The translations under genes and the position numbers were made by a program. A model generated the notes under the pieces. That model worked only from the letters and a program-made list of their open reading frames with translations. It was not told the origin of the DNA and did not search any database. A DNA stretch of 64,000 nucleotides, from positions 17,603,097 to 17,667,096 of the forward strand of contig OZ038466.1 in assembly GCA_964036295.1 (NCBI GenBank), given 5' to 3'. This document shows positions 44,422 through 58,200 of this stretch, piece after piece (position 1 is the first letter of the stretch; every line of letters begins with the position of its first letter). The stretch is from Plumapathes pennacea (taxonomy: Eukaryota > Cnidaria > Anthozoa > Antipatharia > Myriopathidae).

Positions 44422-46187
44422 GCTCGTGGGGGCCTGGGACCCACGAGAGCTTGGGAATTTTTATTTATTTTTTTTCCTTTTTGTGGGTCGAGAATCAGCA
44501 CACGGTGATTGGTTCATATTATCACGTGCTGGGCGATGACGTAATTGACTTCGCTAAACAACTCGAGATGTGGCCAGTGAATTGCTCGTTACTTGTGTGT
44601 AAAAGTTAACTGCATCCCATCCAAACTCAACACCATTTGGCTCTGTGGAATAGGCACGGATAAACTGGATTTTCGGGAACGATTTTGGCTCGCGTTCACC
44701 GCGGAAGCCTTGAGAATAGCCGTAAACAAATATTTGATGGTACCGTTGTCGCCGATAAATATTTAGTCCCGACGAAACTTTCTGTGGCGACACGAAATAC
44801 TTTTGGGAAGATAACAGGGCGAAAGCAGAAACCAAAGCTACGGTGAGCTTTAGCCGTAAAACAATGACGCTTTATGCTTTACTCTGTACATGACATATGT
44901 TGCCTCATAAAATTCTTCTGTGTATCGTACATTGCCTGTTGAAGTGTTTCTTTCATTCGATCATGTAGCCTTTGTTTCGCAATGGTCAGTGAATACCAGA
45001 AATGAAAAGTACACCGAAATAATTCTGAGGATTGAGTTTGCAGTCACAAATGGACTGAACACACTGTGAACAAAAGCGCAATAATATTGTAAACATCTTT
45101 CGTGTGACATTCCTCGCTGTCAATTTTATATTTGTTACAGAGCACGAATACTCGAAAGCCTGATAGAAAGAAACGTATTGAGTTAATAAAAGAAAACATA
45201 TAAGTAGTGAAGCGAAAAAGTAAACTGCATCCCATTCAAATTCAACGCCATTTGGCTCTGTGGAATAGGCACGGATAAACTGGATTTTAGGAAAAGATTT
45301 TGGCTCGCGTTCACCGCACAAGCTTTGAGAATAGCCGTAAACAAATGTTTGATGGTACTTCTGGGGTATTGCAAATATCTCTGTCGCCGATAAGTATTTA
45401 GTCCCGACGAAACTTTCTGTGGCGACACGAAATACTTTTGGGAAGATAACAGGGCGAAAACAGAAACCAAAGCTACGGTGAGCTTTAGCCGTAAAACAAT
45501 GACGCTTTATGCTTTACTCTGTACATGACATCTGTTGCCTCATGAAATTCTTCTGCGTATCGTACATTGCTTGTTGAAGTGTTTCTTTCATTCGATCATG
45601 TAGTCTTTGTTTCGCAATGTTCATTAAATACCAGAAATGAAAAATACACCGAAATAATTCTGAGGATTGAGTTTGCAGTCACAAATGGACTGAACACACT
45701 GTGAACAAAAGCGCAATAATATTGTAAACATCTGTCGTGTGACATTCCTCGCTTTCAATTTTATATTTGTTACAGAGCACGAATACTCGAAAGCCTGATA
45801 GAAGAAACGTATTGAGTTAAGAAAAGAAAACACATAAGTAGTGAAGCGATGGCTGGATTAATCGTGGCCTCTGATTAGAAATATGAGTCAAGGTCAAACT
45901 GTCAAAATCGATTGTGCATAAAAGATATGTCACGCATTCTCAAGATGCAGTGTCGCTCAACCTTTAAGAAGCAAGTGTATGAGTGTTGTAATAATAATTT
46001 TTAGTTTAATCAAGGTGTCAAAAGAGCAAGGTGTCAAAAGCCAAGTTCTCTATACTGTGTGATATTTTTATGGTGAGAAATTGGAAGTCTCTCTTGGGAG
46101 TTCCGCTCTTGTCCCCTACTTTCCAGTTTATATTCTGGTCTCGACCCAACTCGCGCCGCGAGCTCACTGGCAAGGCCAGTCTAGTTT
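44422..46187. other. Block present only in the right arm
   Basis: Here the two arms share flanks (ccttccacgtttttatt on one side, ttttatattcggctcggg on the other), but the left arm holds a Helitron (4131-5648) and the right arm this unrelated block. It begins with the inverted repeat gctcgtggg / cccacgagagc. It contains a tandem duplication of about 0.6 kb and ends with the hairpin actggcaaggccagt directly before ctag and T, which resembles a Helitron 3' end. Whether it is an older element or original sequence lost from the left arm cannot be decided here. Confidence 0.6.
44600..45835. repeat. Tandem duplication of about 0.6 kb
   Basis: The sequence from about 44600 (aactgcatccca) repeats from about 45220, with the same internal order: the gtggaataggcacggataaa block, the ttagtcccgacgaaactttc block and the gagcacgaatactcgaaagc block. 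Each unit carries a minus-strand frame containing FVSPQKVSSGLN and FPKIQFIRAYSTEPNGVEF; the second unit has a frame change. The protein is not recognised. Confidence 0.85.
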
Positions 46188-46557
46188 TATTTTTATATTC
46201 GGCTCGGGCCGAAAAATTATCGATATTACTGGAAAAGAGTACCTTCAATTTTATTAGCAAAATACCAAAACGTGACAATTGTATCCACAGGCAGCCCAAG
46301 CTTAGTCGGGGACTGGTGTCGAATTGTGTCAAAATGGCTGCTATAAGAAATATGTATGGGAATTTACGCGTGCAGCTTTTGAATCAGTTAATAACGTTAA
46401 CACACGTCAGCACTTCAACAATAATACTATTTTTTTAAAGAGTGGCCAGAATGAGTTAAATCGCACAAGGACAACGATGCTGATGCCAGCATGTCACGTT
46501 TTGCAGCGAAATAAAACAAAACTTTCCTGTATACTTTCTAAATATTGTTGTAGAAAA

Positions 46558-46655
46558 CAAATTTCCACTGGTTTGACGTGGTGTGGACTCTTATTTACCA
46601 CGATTTACGTCATTACATGGTCAAAATGTTGTGGACTCACGAGGCGCTTCGCCGA
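46558..46655. repeat. Half of the fold-back element, right arm
   Basis: This corresponds to the left half of the palindrome at 6031-6203. The right half and the following sequence up to gacactaacgttcg are missing relative to the left arm. Confidence 0.8.
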
Positions 46656-47210
46656 GACACTAACGTTCGTGCTATTAACTATCTTGTTTTCATTAACTCA
46701 TTTCATTACCGTTAAGTTCAAATGCGGCGACATCACTACTTTTGGGGGTCTCTACTTTCGGGTAGCAAAAACGTGTACCAGATGATCGACAAAAAAAGGC
46801 ACACTTTTTATTTGAAAGGTTTGTTTGCTTGTTTCGCCATTTTTGTCATAACAAATTACTGTACATTGGTATATTTAATCGATACAATGGTAGGAGGACT
46901 AAATTAAACCCTAACAGGCTTTTACAGAGTAGTCCCACTTTATGTAATACTTTGAGATTATCTTTATAGGTGATCAGTTGGCAGAATTACCAACAGAATA
47001 TATTCTATTCTATATGTATATATTTTTGATTGATGAAATAATCATGCTAATAAAGATAACCTATTTCGCCACGGGCAACTAAGAAATAAGAAACGTGAAG
47101 CTAAAACTAAAGGTATTTGTTATTTAACCAAAACAAAACATATTGTTCTATGTATGGTTTATAGATATGTACAGACACGTCTATTATTTCATCATTCAAA
47201 ACACGCCGTC

Positions 47211-47265
47211 CCACGTGACTCCCAAGATCGGAAGAATGGCGATAGACGCCCAAATACCCGAGCGG
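47211..47265 (-). pseudogene. Stray fragment of the GPCR TM6 exon, right arm
   Basis: This is the counterpart of 6843-6897. The core cccaagatcggaagaatg matches the TM6 exon 49608-49862 but lies downstream of the receptor's stop codon without splice sites. Confidence 0.75.
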
Positions 47266-47397
47266 TATGACCAATAGTGTTGCGGAGCCGGAATTACCGA
47301 AACCGGCTAAAATTGCGAACACAAACAGTCGAAAAAAAGATCACCGCTGAGCAAAATTTCGTTCGTATTATTTCAGTATTTGATGCATGATTCGTGT

Positions 47398-47605
47398 CGT
47401 AAACATTTCACAAATTACAAAACACCCACTAATTATGAAACAGTATCATAAAAAACGAACTACTATCACAAAACACAAAACACTTTCAGAAAATACGAAA
47501 CATTCACTAATTACGAATCATTACCACACGATAAAAAACACAACTACAAAACGCTTTTACAAATATTTATGAAACTAGGCTATCACAAAATACGAAACAA
47601 TTTAT
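47398..47605. repeat. Degenerate short tandem repeat, right arm
   Basis: Imperfect units of the form cacaaaatacgaaacatt. This is the counterpart of 7030-7255, just downstream of the GPCR stop codon at 47613. Confidence 0.65.
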
Positions 47606-47612
47606 ACAATGG

Positions 47613-48795
47613 CTAATTAATACAATGGTTGGGAGAATGTTCTCTATGAATTAAACATAGGTGACCATCCTTGGAATGCTTCTGTTCTTGAATCACTTGA
47701 CTCAGCTTCGTTCGACTCACAGCGGCGTTCTCCTCACCAGCAGGCTCCATCTTTAACTCGTAGTTATCTCTGCGTCTACGTTTAATACCTTGGGTATAAG
47801 TTGACAGAAAATTTCAAACAAAGCTCTGCATTACCTGCCTCACATATCAATGTGTTATATTAGTATTGGCTTGCTTCTTAATAATTCCCAAAGATACATT
47901 ATATATAAGGGCCATAGCGGCCACACGGGCTCTCTGATAAATTTAACGGCTGAAACGTGATTCTTCGACTCTAACATACAAACAAAAAAACGTAACCAGC
48001 GCGTTCAATGTTTGGTGTAGATACTATTTTGAACTTATACAAAGCACGCCGTTTTATTGGGTCACGTGTCTTACCTATTGCAAGACGCTGATCCTTTATC
48101 TTGTTTCTCTTGTCTACCCAGCGTTTGATGGCGTCATGAGTCTGCGGCGGATAAACGTGACTTGTGTAACTATTTTTCTTATTCTCAATAGCTTCTGTTC
48201 AACGTTACGTCTGCGATAAATTTATTATAAAACCCCCAAAAAACTTGAATTACCAAACAAAGACAAGACTAGCGTGCAAGCACGCCAACACCAATCTCAC
48301 GGTACCAAAACTAACACTAGAAGCTATTGCCATCATCAACACCATCACCACCACCACTATTTTCATCATCACCATTACTATCACCATCATCACCATCACC
48401 ATCACCATCACCATCACCATCATCACCATCATCACCACCACCATCACCATCATCATCAACATCATCATCATCATCCCCATCACCATCACCACCATCACCA
48501 TCACTATTACTATCACCATCACCATTATCACCATCATCATCATCACCATCACCATCATCACCATCACCACCATAATCATCACCATCACCACCATCATCAT
48601 CACCATCACCACCATGACCATCATTATCACTATCACCATCATCACCATCACCATCATCATCACCATCACCACCATCATCATCACCATCACCATCACCATC
48701 ACCATTATCACCATCACCATCATCACCATCACCATCATCACCATCACCACCATCATCATCATCATCATCACCATCACCACCATCATCATTACCAC

Positions 48796-48827
<32 letters not shown>

Positions 48828-48844
48828 CCATCATCACCATCATC

Positions 48845-48876
<32 letters not shown>

Positions 48877-49119
48877 CATCACCATCATCATCATCACCAT
48901 CATCATCATCATGACCATGACCATCATCATCATCACTATCACCATCATCACCATCACCATCACCATCATCATCACCATCACCACCATCACCATCATCACC
49001 ATCACCACCATCACCATCATCACCATCACCACCATCATCATCATCATCATCATCACCATCACCACCATCATCATCACCACCATCATCATCATCATCATCA
49101 TCATCATCACCATCATCAC

Positions 49120-49151
<32 letters not shown>

Positions 49152-49194
49152 CCATCATCATCATCACCATCATCACCATCATCACCATTACCAC

Positions 49195-49232
<38 letters not shown>

Positions 49233-49242
49233 CCATCATCAC

Positions 49243-49277
<35 letters not shown>

Positions 49278-52200
49278 CCATCACCATCATCATCATCACC
49301 ATCATCACCATCACCACCATCATCATCATCATCACCATCATCATCATCACCATTACCATAACCATAACCATCAAGATTATCACCATCGTCATCATCACCA
49401 TCACTATCAACACCTGGCATCATCACCAGTACCGTCACCATCAGCATCACTATAACAGTTACTATCACCATCACTAACAGTTGTGCAGCATCACCAATAT
49501 TAACACCAACACCAGTTTTCTAAACGAACTAAAGACATATTTTTATAATATTCCCTGGCAATCAATTGTGAATAAACAAACAACTACGTGTTAACTCCTG
49601 TACTGACCTTCTTGTTTAATACACAATGGAAGATGAAGATCAGAAGTCCTTGGAGAGAATTTAGAATGGTGAAGATGTATTTGAACGCAAGCGTATCTAC
49701 GTTGAACCCGAGTAAGCCGAACACCCACGTTAGCCCCAAGATCGGAAGAATGACGACAGACGCCCAAACACCCGAGCGGATCTTGTCCATGCGATCTTTG
49801 TTTCGCACTGCTTTAATGCTCGCCGTTTGTCGAAGGACCAAAATAAAGATAACGATATTCACCTGAAAATAGGAAATTAGTGTAGGATAGAGATTAGTAA
49901 GAATTAAACCGAGTGTTTGTGTACTAATAGGAGAGGAGGAGAAGATCAAGAAAAGATACTAGAAATACGATAATCGCAGATACCCCCTCACTCTGTCCTG
50001 CACTGGCATATATTAGAAGTTTTGACGCAAGAAGTAATGTGTCTATTTTAAAGGACCTTTGATGTAACCAGCTTGTTGTAGTTGATGGGGCAAGCGTATT
50101 AAAATAATGTTTTACTACTTGTACTATACCAAGTGCTGAAGGAGAAAAAGAGTGGTCTGAAATATAGTAACTTTGTGTTACTAAGCTCTGACCCAATAAG
50201 AAAACAACATATATATCAGCATCAATTTTTTTATTCTTAATCTTATTGTCATCATCATCATACAGCACACTAATCATTGTGTGCCCTTTTTATCATACAT
50301 TTGTGTTATATAAGCTTCATCAAGTGCTCTTGCCTGGTACAAAAATAATATAAAATAAGTTATGTAGTGAGAAGTGACAGTTTAGTCAGCATTCACTTAA
50401 CCAAAAAGGTACAAAAAGCTATATATTCTCTATACTGTACAATACAGTACACTTTCAACTGAAGGAGAAAATTGAATTTGATCACTCTTTAGGTGTGAAA
50501 GGGTTTAAACTTGTTACAACATTGGTTACTGTCTACCTTGGTGCTGGCCTTATATACTCATGTTATTGCCACTTATATTACATAACTGTACTGAAGTTTT
50601 CCTTCATAAAAAGCAAACAACCCTCTAACAAATAAGTAAATAACAAAACCTTGTGTCAAAAAGGTACACATAGAAAAAAATACTTGGCTCTGAGCATGTC
50701 ACCCACTTGAGCACAGTACAGTACCATTCCAAATTTTAAGAAAACATACAGATATACCGAAATTTTTTTTGTGGCATACTCAACAGAATATACAGAATAT
50801 ACAGGCCAATGTTTTTGAGAACATTTTCCTCTGGCATTCTTGTTGGACCAGACAATCGGGTTGTACACGTCAGCATTGAGTTCATTTTTGGCTCCTGACA
50901 ATCTTACACTTTCATGATGTCAGTGACTTGGTATATGAGGATCCCTTAACAGCACAGGAGTTGGCTTCTCAGCATGATTCCTTCACTTTAACATTTCCTT
51001 TAGCATGATCTTTGGAGATGAAAACACATGTTCAGGTTTTTGTCTTCAGTACATATTGTTGCAAATTTATTATACAGTACTTACCTATAAACAACATAGA
51101 AATTGAACTTCCACTTGGACCGAAGTGTAAGTTTAGCCAAGGAACCTCTTTCTTTGCTCCTACAAAAATCAAAAAAGGCACCAAGTCTTAAGTGGATTAA
51201 TAAGATAATTCACATGATGTACACAATACAATGCACTTTCATAGCTAACCTGTACTATTCATCCACAATTGACATAAATCTTGGAAGGATGCTGCAAAGG
51301 AACTGGCGCACTGTAAATTTGTTGTCCTGATAATAGAGGCCAATTATTTCCTCAAAACACTGCTATAAATGTTTTTGGTTATCCCCGAGCGTAATATCAA
51401 GTGTACATGGCATAAAAACAAATGCACATCATCATATGGACAGCTAAAGAAACTTCACTGCATAGATCATAAATCACTGTAAATTAATTAGGCACTGATA
51501 CTGTAGTAAAAATTGGCAAATATTCTAAAAAACACAAACTACAGCTTTTGCAATGGTAAATCAAAGTACAAACACATGTATGCAGTATTGTGTTCTCTTC
51601 GATCCTTGTGTATAAAAATGCAGCAAATAATAACAAAACACAATCAGTGGTCTGATTAAGCAGGAATTCAAATTAAACAAAATTTCACCATGCATTCTTT
51701 GTTTAACTGTTCTTCATTGAAAAGAAACAATGACAAATGGCCGAATTGCAATTAATGCGTAATTGTGCAAATTTCAATACACAGCGAGGTCAAAAATATA
51801 AATACAACTATAAAAGCCATACAGAATTTAGTTTTCAATTCTTACCTGCCCCTTGCTTACTGATGATAAGAACGGGCAGATCACTCACATTGGCTGGAAG
51901 AGTGCTGAGAAATACCTGAACATCCTGTGGCAAGTTGAGGACATAAACTTTGTACCCACGCTGGCCGCCGTGTTTTCGGTAAACACACATGATTGGAAAA
52001 GCTCTGGCGATCAGCATTTCCTCTACTTCGGTGAGGTCCTGTAGTTGTGCAGGGACTGTCCCAGGATCCATGTCGTTTTCAGCTGAGAACAATCGACACG
52101 AGGTCTTTTTGTCGCGTTTGCACCTGGTGCAGATATAGTTCAGCTCGGGCACACTTTGGTTGGTGATCGGCCATGTTTCTCTGCATACCTTGCAGCGTAA

Positions 52201-55200
52201 GTGTCGGAGATCTTCCTCAAAGCTGTGAAAGGCAGTGAGTTCTTCTCGCACCCATTCTTGTTCGTGGAATGGAGGAATTTCTAGATTTGCCCACCCACGG
52301 TTATGCAAATATTGTTGTTTTTGGCTGCGACGTTCTTCGATAACTGCAGCACGCTGTTGTCGGCGTCGAGTGTTGGCTTCATTTTGAGCTTGAAGCCTGC
52401 GGGTACTCCGTTCAGACCATTCATTGCCACGTCGAGAAGCTACTCGCTGGCGATTGGATTCTCTTTGCGGAGCTGTCTGCGTTTTCCGCTTCTGTTCATG
52501 TCGCTTTCGATCGGCATTCATCCGCTGAGTCGTTTCTTCGGCAGGATTCTTTTTATGATGCTGTCGATCATAACAGGATTGTCGCCTTTTCTCGAGACGA
52601 ATTTGGCGTTGTTCGCTCGTTTCACGATTTCGCCTTGCTCGTGCCTGTTCCCTTCTCATTTGAAGACGAGCTTCGCGAGACTGTTGTGTTTCAAGTTTTT
52701 CAGTTAAGTTTTCCATTTTCGTGAACGTAGCTACGATATATTGTTGCTTCGTTCAAATCTAAATGCTTCGTTCAAGTCTAATTTCTCTGTTAATCCGAGT
52801 AAAACAACACGTGATCGATCCGGCCTTTGTTATTGGTTAGCGGGGTAACCGCGCCTAAAGTCGTACGCCAGACAGACTGACAGACAGACGAACGATTTCG
52901 AGATGGCGACAGGCTTGGAGTCCCCAAGTAGGCGGTATAATATTACTGCATTAGTGTCGTGAGTATTTCCCTCACTTCGTTCGGGGAAAATAGAGGGTAA
53001 CTAGACAAAACGCAACCACAAAAAGAGAGAGAATAAGTCACTTACACTGAACACTAAACTGAAGACAAAGAAGAAACAAACTAAGAACAGGGGAACAAGA
53101 CAAGGGCGAGGTCCATGAGAAGAATAACTGACCAGAATGACAACAGATGCTGGACCTATGAAAGCCCATATGAGCCCACTGTCAATCGAGAGCCAGCAGA
53201 TGTCTGCCGTACCGTAGCCTGCGGTTTGGGTAGCACCCAGGGACACTGCGACAACTATGGCGGGGAAACCTGCTCGAGATTTACGAGATAATGGCATATT
53301 AGAGACACATTTTGAATAAGGTCCAAGGGCAACTAAACTATGAACTGAAAGTTAGACAGAAAGAACGCGTTCTATTACACAATAAATCCTTCTATAAGGT
53401 TGCTTTTCGTGGCACCGAATATTATAGCATACATTTCAATGAACAGCATGCCTTATGATTGGTGGATTTTGATATCGCGTTTAATTGTTTATCTGTTCTC
53501 GGCACAAAATACCATTTGTCTCCGCTTCAAATATAATACACAGTTAAAATCATAACTCACCCCAACCGATGGCGTAGAAATACTTAGGAGTTTCTTGGGC
53601 CCCTCCTACAGTCATTTTCATCACGGCGATATAGAGAAGAATTCCTTCACACAACATCCAAGAGAACATTGCCAACAAAGAGTAGTGAAGCAGAGCAGCG
53701 ACAACTGTGCAAATTGCCTGCAAGGACCGTAATACAACTGAATACCCTCTATCACACTTCATAGAAACTACAATTACCTTAAATCCTCGAATAAGCGCCT
53801 GGGGCGTTTATTTCAATTTTAGCCTTAGGCAGGGGCGCTTATTCGAAGGGGCGATATTTAATTTTTCTCAAACTGTGGCCAGATGGTCATTTTATTTTTG
53901 TAATGCGTAACATTTGCCCCTAAACAACAAACAGTATAAACGTGAGCCGTTCACATAGTTCTAATAGCGACACACGTGAACATCGTGACGTCACGTCGAT
54001 TTTCCTGGTGTTGATCTACTGTTTGTGCAAAAACAACAAATAAAGGGAGAGGGAAGGAGGAGACTATCAAGGGGAGGGGGTGCTTATTTCAAATTTTGTT
54101 TGAGAGAAGAGGCGTTCAAACGAGGGGGACGTTTGTTCGAGGGAGGGGGGATTTTTAAACACGAAGGCGCGCTATAAAAGGCCGTTGGCCCCGCCTCTTT
54201 CGACACCAAATTTGCATAATGTTTGCTGAATAGCACGTGCGCCTGCAGCGTTCAGAAGTCGCGCTGCCCATAATAAAATTTCTCTGCAGCTTGGCGACTT
54301 AATGTGCACCTAAAAGTAAACACATGCGGGCAACTTCAATGTGGAGTTCTGGACGGAAGGATTTGAAACGAAACTTTGCTTTTGGCTGCCAAAATACATT
54401 TTGAATTTCGCGGTGCAATGCGACGCATGGCTGCGCACCAAGAATATTTAATTTCTTGCTTTGAAGATTATTCCTGGATTTTACTCAAATTGCACTCAAA
54501 ATGAATGTTTATGTGATGGAAAATTCGTGAGGCAATATTATCTTGTTTTGCGTGGTATTCAAGTACAAGGAAAAACAAAATTTGGAAAATTTTGGCTTTT
54601 TACTAATTAGGAGCTGTTGTCTCGGTCACTGTTGATTGACAAGTGGCTGTGCGCTTCCCTGGGAAGCACCCTTTTATAGTGCGCTCTCGTGTTTAAGTTG
54701 ATTTACCATTTTATGTAGTTATCAGTTTACCTCGTAGTCACGTGCCCAACTTTCTCCTATAACGAGCGCGCATGTAATGGCGATGGCAGCACAGAGGTTC
54801 AATAGGACTACGATTTGTGTACGTGGTTTCTTCGTGAACCTCCACAAGAAGAGCGTCACTCCAACGGTGAGGAGAACGGCCACCGTCGAGATAATACAGC
54901 CCACTAAGGATATGATCTCCAAGTCACGTGGAATCTTGGCTCTCCCCTGTAAACGATGTTACGTTTTAGCAATTTTTGGATTTTAAATACTTTAGATTTC
55001 TGTTTGTAAATTCCAAAACTTCTTCTTTGTTTTATTATCGCCTAAGTAGTCTTCGAGTCGATATTTTATTTGTATATATTCATAATATTGTAAGTAGCTC
55101 TTGAAAAAGTCTCTAGCATTTATAGTTACTGTAATTTATTGATATAGAGTACTCTATTTAAACCTTTTTTTAGGAGGTATTTTAAGCTTTGATTCCATAT

Positions 55201-58200
55201 TTTGTTGGGAGCCACGATAGGGCTAACCTCAGGTCTTCCCTTCCAGGTGATTTTTATTTATATTTTATGTAATAGCAGCACCTTAAATAAACTATGTATG
55301 CAAACTATATATGTACGTAATCTGTAAAATAGTAAAAACAAGTCCAACTAAAGAGAATATAAAGGAGGAGGGGAGGGGGGGAGGGGAGGGGAGGGGAGAG
55401 AAGATGAACAGACTGGTGACAAAGACGTTTTCAATAATCTACATTGCTGATTCATCTCTACTTCAACTGTAAATTACTTTGACTTTTCTGCATGCCTGAT
55501 TGAAAGTGTTTTCTTACATCTTTTATAATTGCGCTGCTAATTAGTTTGGTTTTGGTTTTACAAAACCTTTAGTTTATAGCCCTGTAAGTTTGCCTCTAGC
55601 ACACTCACCGATTCACCGTAAGGATCCATCAAGGAAGCAAACATGGTCAGGTGATAGCACTCACAAGTAATGACGTCATCCGATGTACTAGCTACCAGTC
55701 TGCAGCCGTCAGTATGCCATGTCCTGGGAAGACCCACACGCCAGAACACGCAGCTTCTAGGGGGAGTGGTGTCGTTAGATGATTGATCCTGAATTTGACA
55801 AAAACAACAACAACAGTCAAGGAATGCTAGCTCGGTTGAGTATATTGATAGGTTACTAGCCTTGAATTCTGTTCACCAATACCTCTTTCTTTTCCAGAAC
55901 TATCTTGACCGGTGTTCGCAGCTGACGAGGTGGACTGGGATCGACTGTACTGGACACAATACTACTATTGGGGAAGACGCTCAGCCTTCGACCACCCGCC
56001 ATATCGAACTTGTTAAATGACAATATTTCATGTAGGGTCAGATAAATAAAACTGGCAACACGGTTGGAGTCAGTTGACCTAAAGACTTCTGGTGGTAAAA
56101 ATATTTTGCTCTTTTCGTGGGCGAAGAGCAGTCCATCTGTTTTGATCTAAAATAAAATAAAAGTCTTCTCAGATTGCTGTTTGCAATTATCAGTCGATCA
56201 AGATATGAAGCAAAGCACATGGGAGTTATATACTTCCATTGACATCCCCTTCTATGGATGCACTTTAGTGTGACGACTGCATGTGCCCAAAATTTCTCTC
56301 TCAAGAATAGAGGGGGCAATTTGTAGTGAATTTGAACGCGCAGGTATTATCAGTGTTCAGTGCAGTCTTGGTCTTGACCTTTCTGGTATGTTGTGAGGTG
56401 AGGCGTGTCTGTGCGTTTTAGCTCTACTGTGTGTATGTCGTGTGTGTGTGTGGCGTTAGTTGAGGCGTGTGAGTCTCATCTGTGTGTATTTACTGTTGGG
56501 GGAAGGGAGGGGGAGTTGAAGGGAGGGAGGGGGGTTATGAAATAGAGTGGCCAACCTTGTAAGATTCACCTGATTATTATGTCCAACGTTATCCATTCTC
56601 ATTACTATATTTGGTGTTTCTATCAAAGCATATGATTTATTTCCTTCACCGTCGAGGCTGCCAGCTACGCTCAAACCATAGTTGTCCAATGTATCCACCA
56701 GGATGGTGGAGAAACCATTGTCTTCCTGCAAAAAGAAAAAATATTAGAGTTTAGAAAGTAATTAATAACCCTCCATGTGTTACATAATGTGTAACACACA
56801 CGCATAACAGGAGGCAGTGTGGCCGAGTGGTTAGGGCGCTGGACTCGAAGTCCGGAGGTCCCAGGTCCAAGTCCCGCTCTGACCACTAGCTGAATTTGTA
56901 ACACGGCAGCCTCGAGTTCAAATCCTCAGCCACGTTATGTAAATGGCCAATTGGTTAGCCTCAACAACAAGAACAACAACGAGTTTATTGTATACCCTTG
57001 TTTACAAGATAGGTATGTCAGATTTAGGTCTAGTATAAGTTGGGTACTGGCTGCCCGGAATAACCATAAGGGCTAGAGATGCCAGACTAGTTGGAATTTA
57101 CGTTCCGTTTAACTCGGCCGCACCAGCTCTGCTGATTTATTTACCGGGTATAAATAAAGATACTTTACTTTCCCTTTCTCTTTTTGTTCAGCATTGTAGA
57201 CGGTTACTTACCTCATCCAGTTGACGCCAGGTCTTCATGTTGGTTTCCTCTAACAAGTTGCTTGCGGCAAGGAGAAACTTTTTTTGGTTTCCTGGGTTAC
57301 TCAAACTTCCATTTCCTTTTCCTGAGTTAAACTCTGCCAAATATTCCAGAATTTGAACTGAAATCTTTATATCGCCGCCGTAGACCTCATCCGGCTTTCC
57401 CTCGTTATTTTGTGATGGTTCCGTTATGTTTGTTAAGGCTTCAAGGATTTCTGGAGCACTTCTATTTGTTTGAAAACCTTCAACCAGAGCTCTTGCCTGA
57501 ATAAAGACAGGCAATGTTAATGTACGCAAAGTGGTACACTAAGTTGTCAAATTAATCTGAAGAAGTTTTACGCATAATCAGTTCAATATTAGATACTGGT
57601 ATATCTAATATCAGAAGCAACTTCTTAATTTAGAAGACATTCAAATAAATTTTTTCCTTTTTTATCAGTGGCTAATTAAGTATGGTCAATACTTTGTCAA
57701 AAATGCTAAAAGTGAGTCGGGAACTTTTCCGCAAATGTCACGACCAGATTTGATGTTTGCTGACACTTGTGTGGGCAGTGAGCCACCCTGTGTGGTCAAC
57801 ACTCAGCTAGCGGACTCCAAACCTCGTTCCCATGGACTGCTTTCCTTTGGTTTTGAAGGACAAAGGCACCAGGAACGAGTTTGACCGACTCCTTATAGAA
57901 TCTGATGGTGCACTTACCTCCTTGCCCAAATCCACGTATTGTTTAGCAGTGCAATTTACAAAATTAGTGGCACCCCAAACTGCATCTCCGCTCCTCTTCA
58001 GGCACGCCCTCACAACTTTTCCTGGAATTAAAACGAGAAACACATACGGAGGTCATTTCCAAGATGCCTATTGCCTCTGTTTCAAAACGAGGCCACCTAG
58101 CTTTCTTATAAAAATAATTTTGATTTGCGTGAAAATGAAGATGCGTAGATAATTTTCGTAGAAAAAAGGGCTAATTGGGGTCTTGGAACTCTTTTTTCTT

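Noticed and set aside
48245..49477. Open frames of about 390-410 codons, the longest in the window
   Set aside because: Same microsatellite artefact in the right arm, lying inside a receptor intron.
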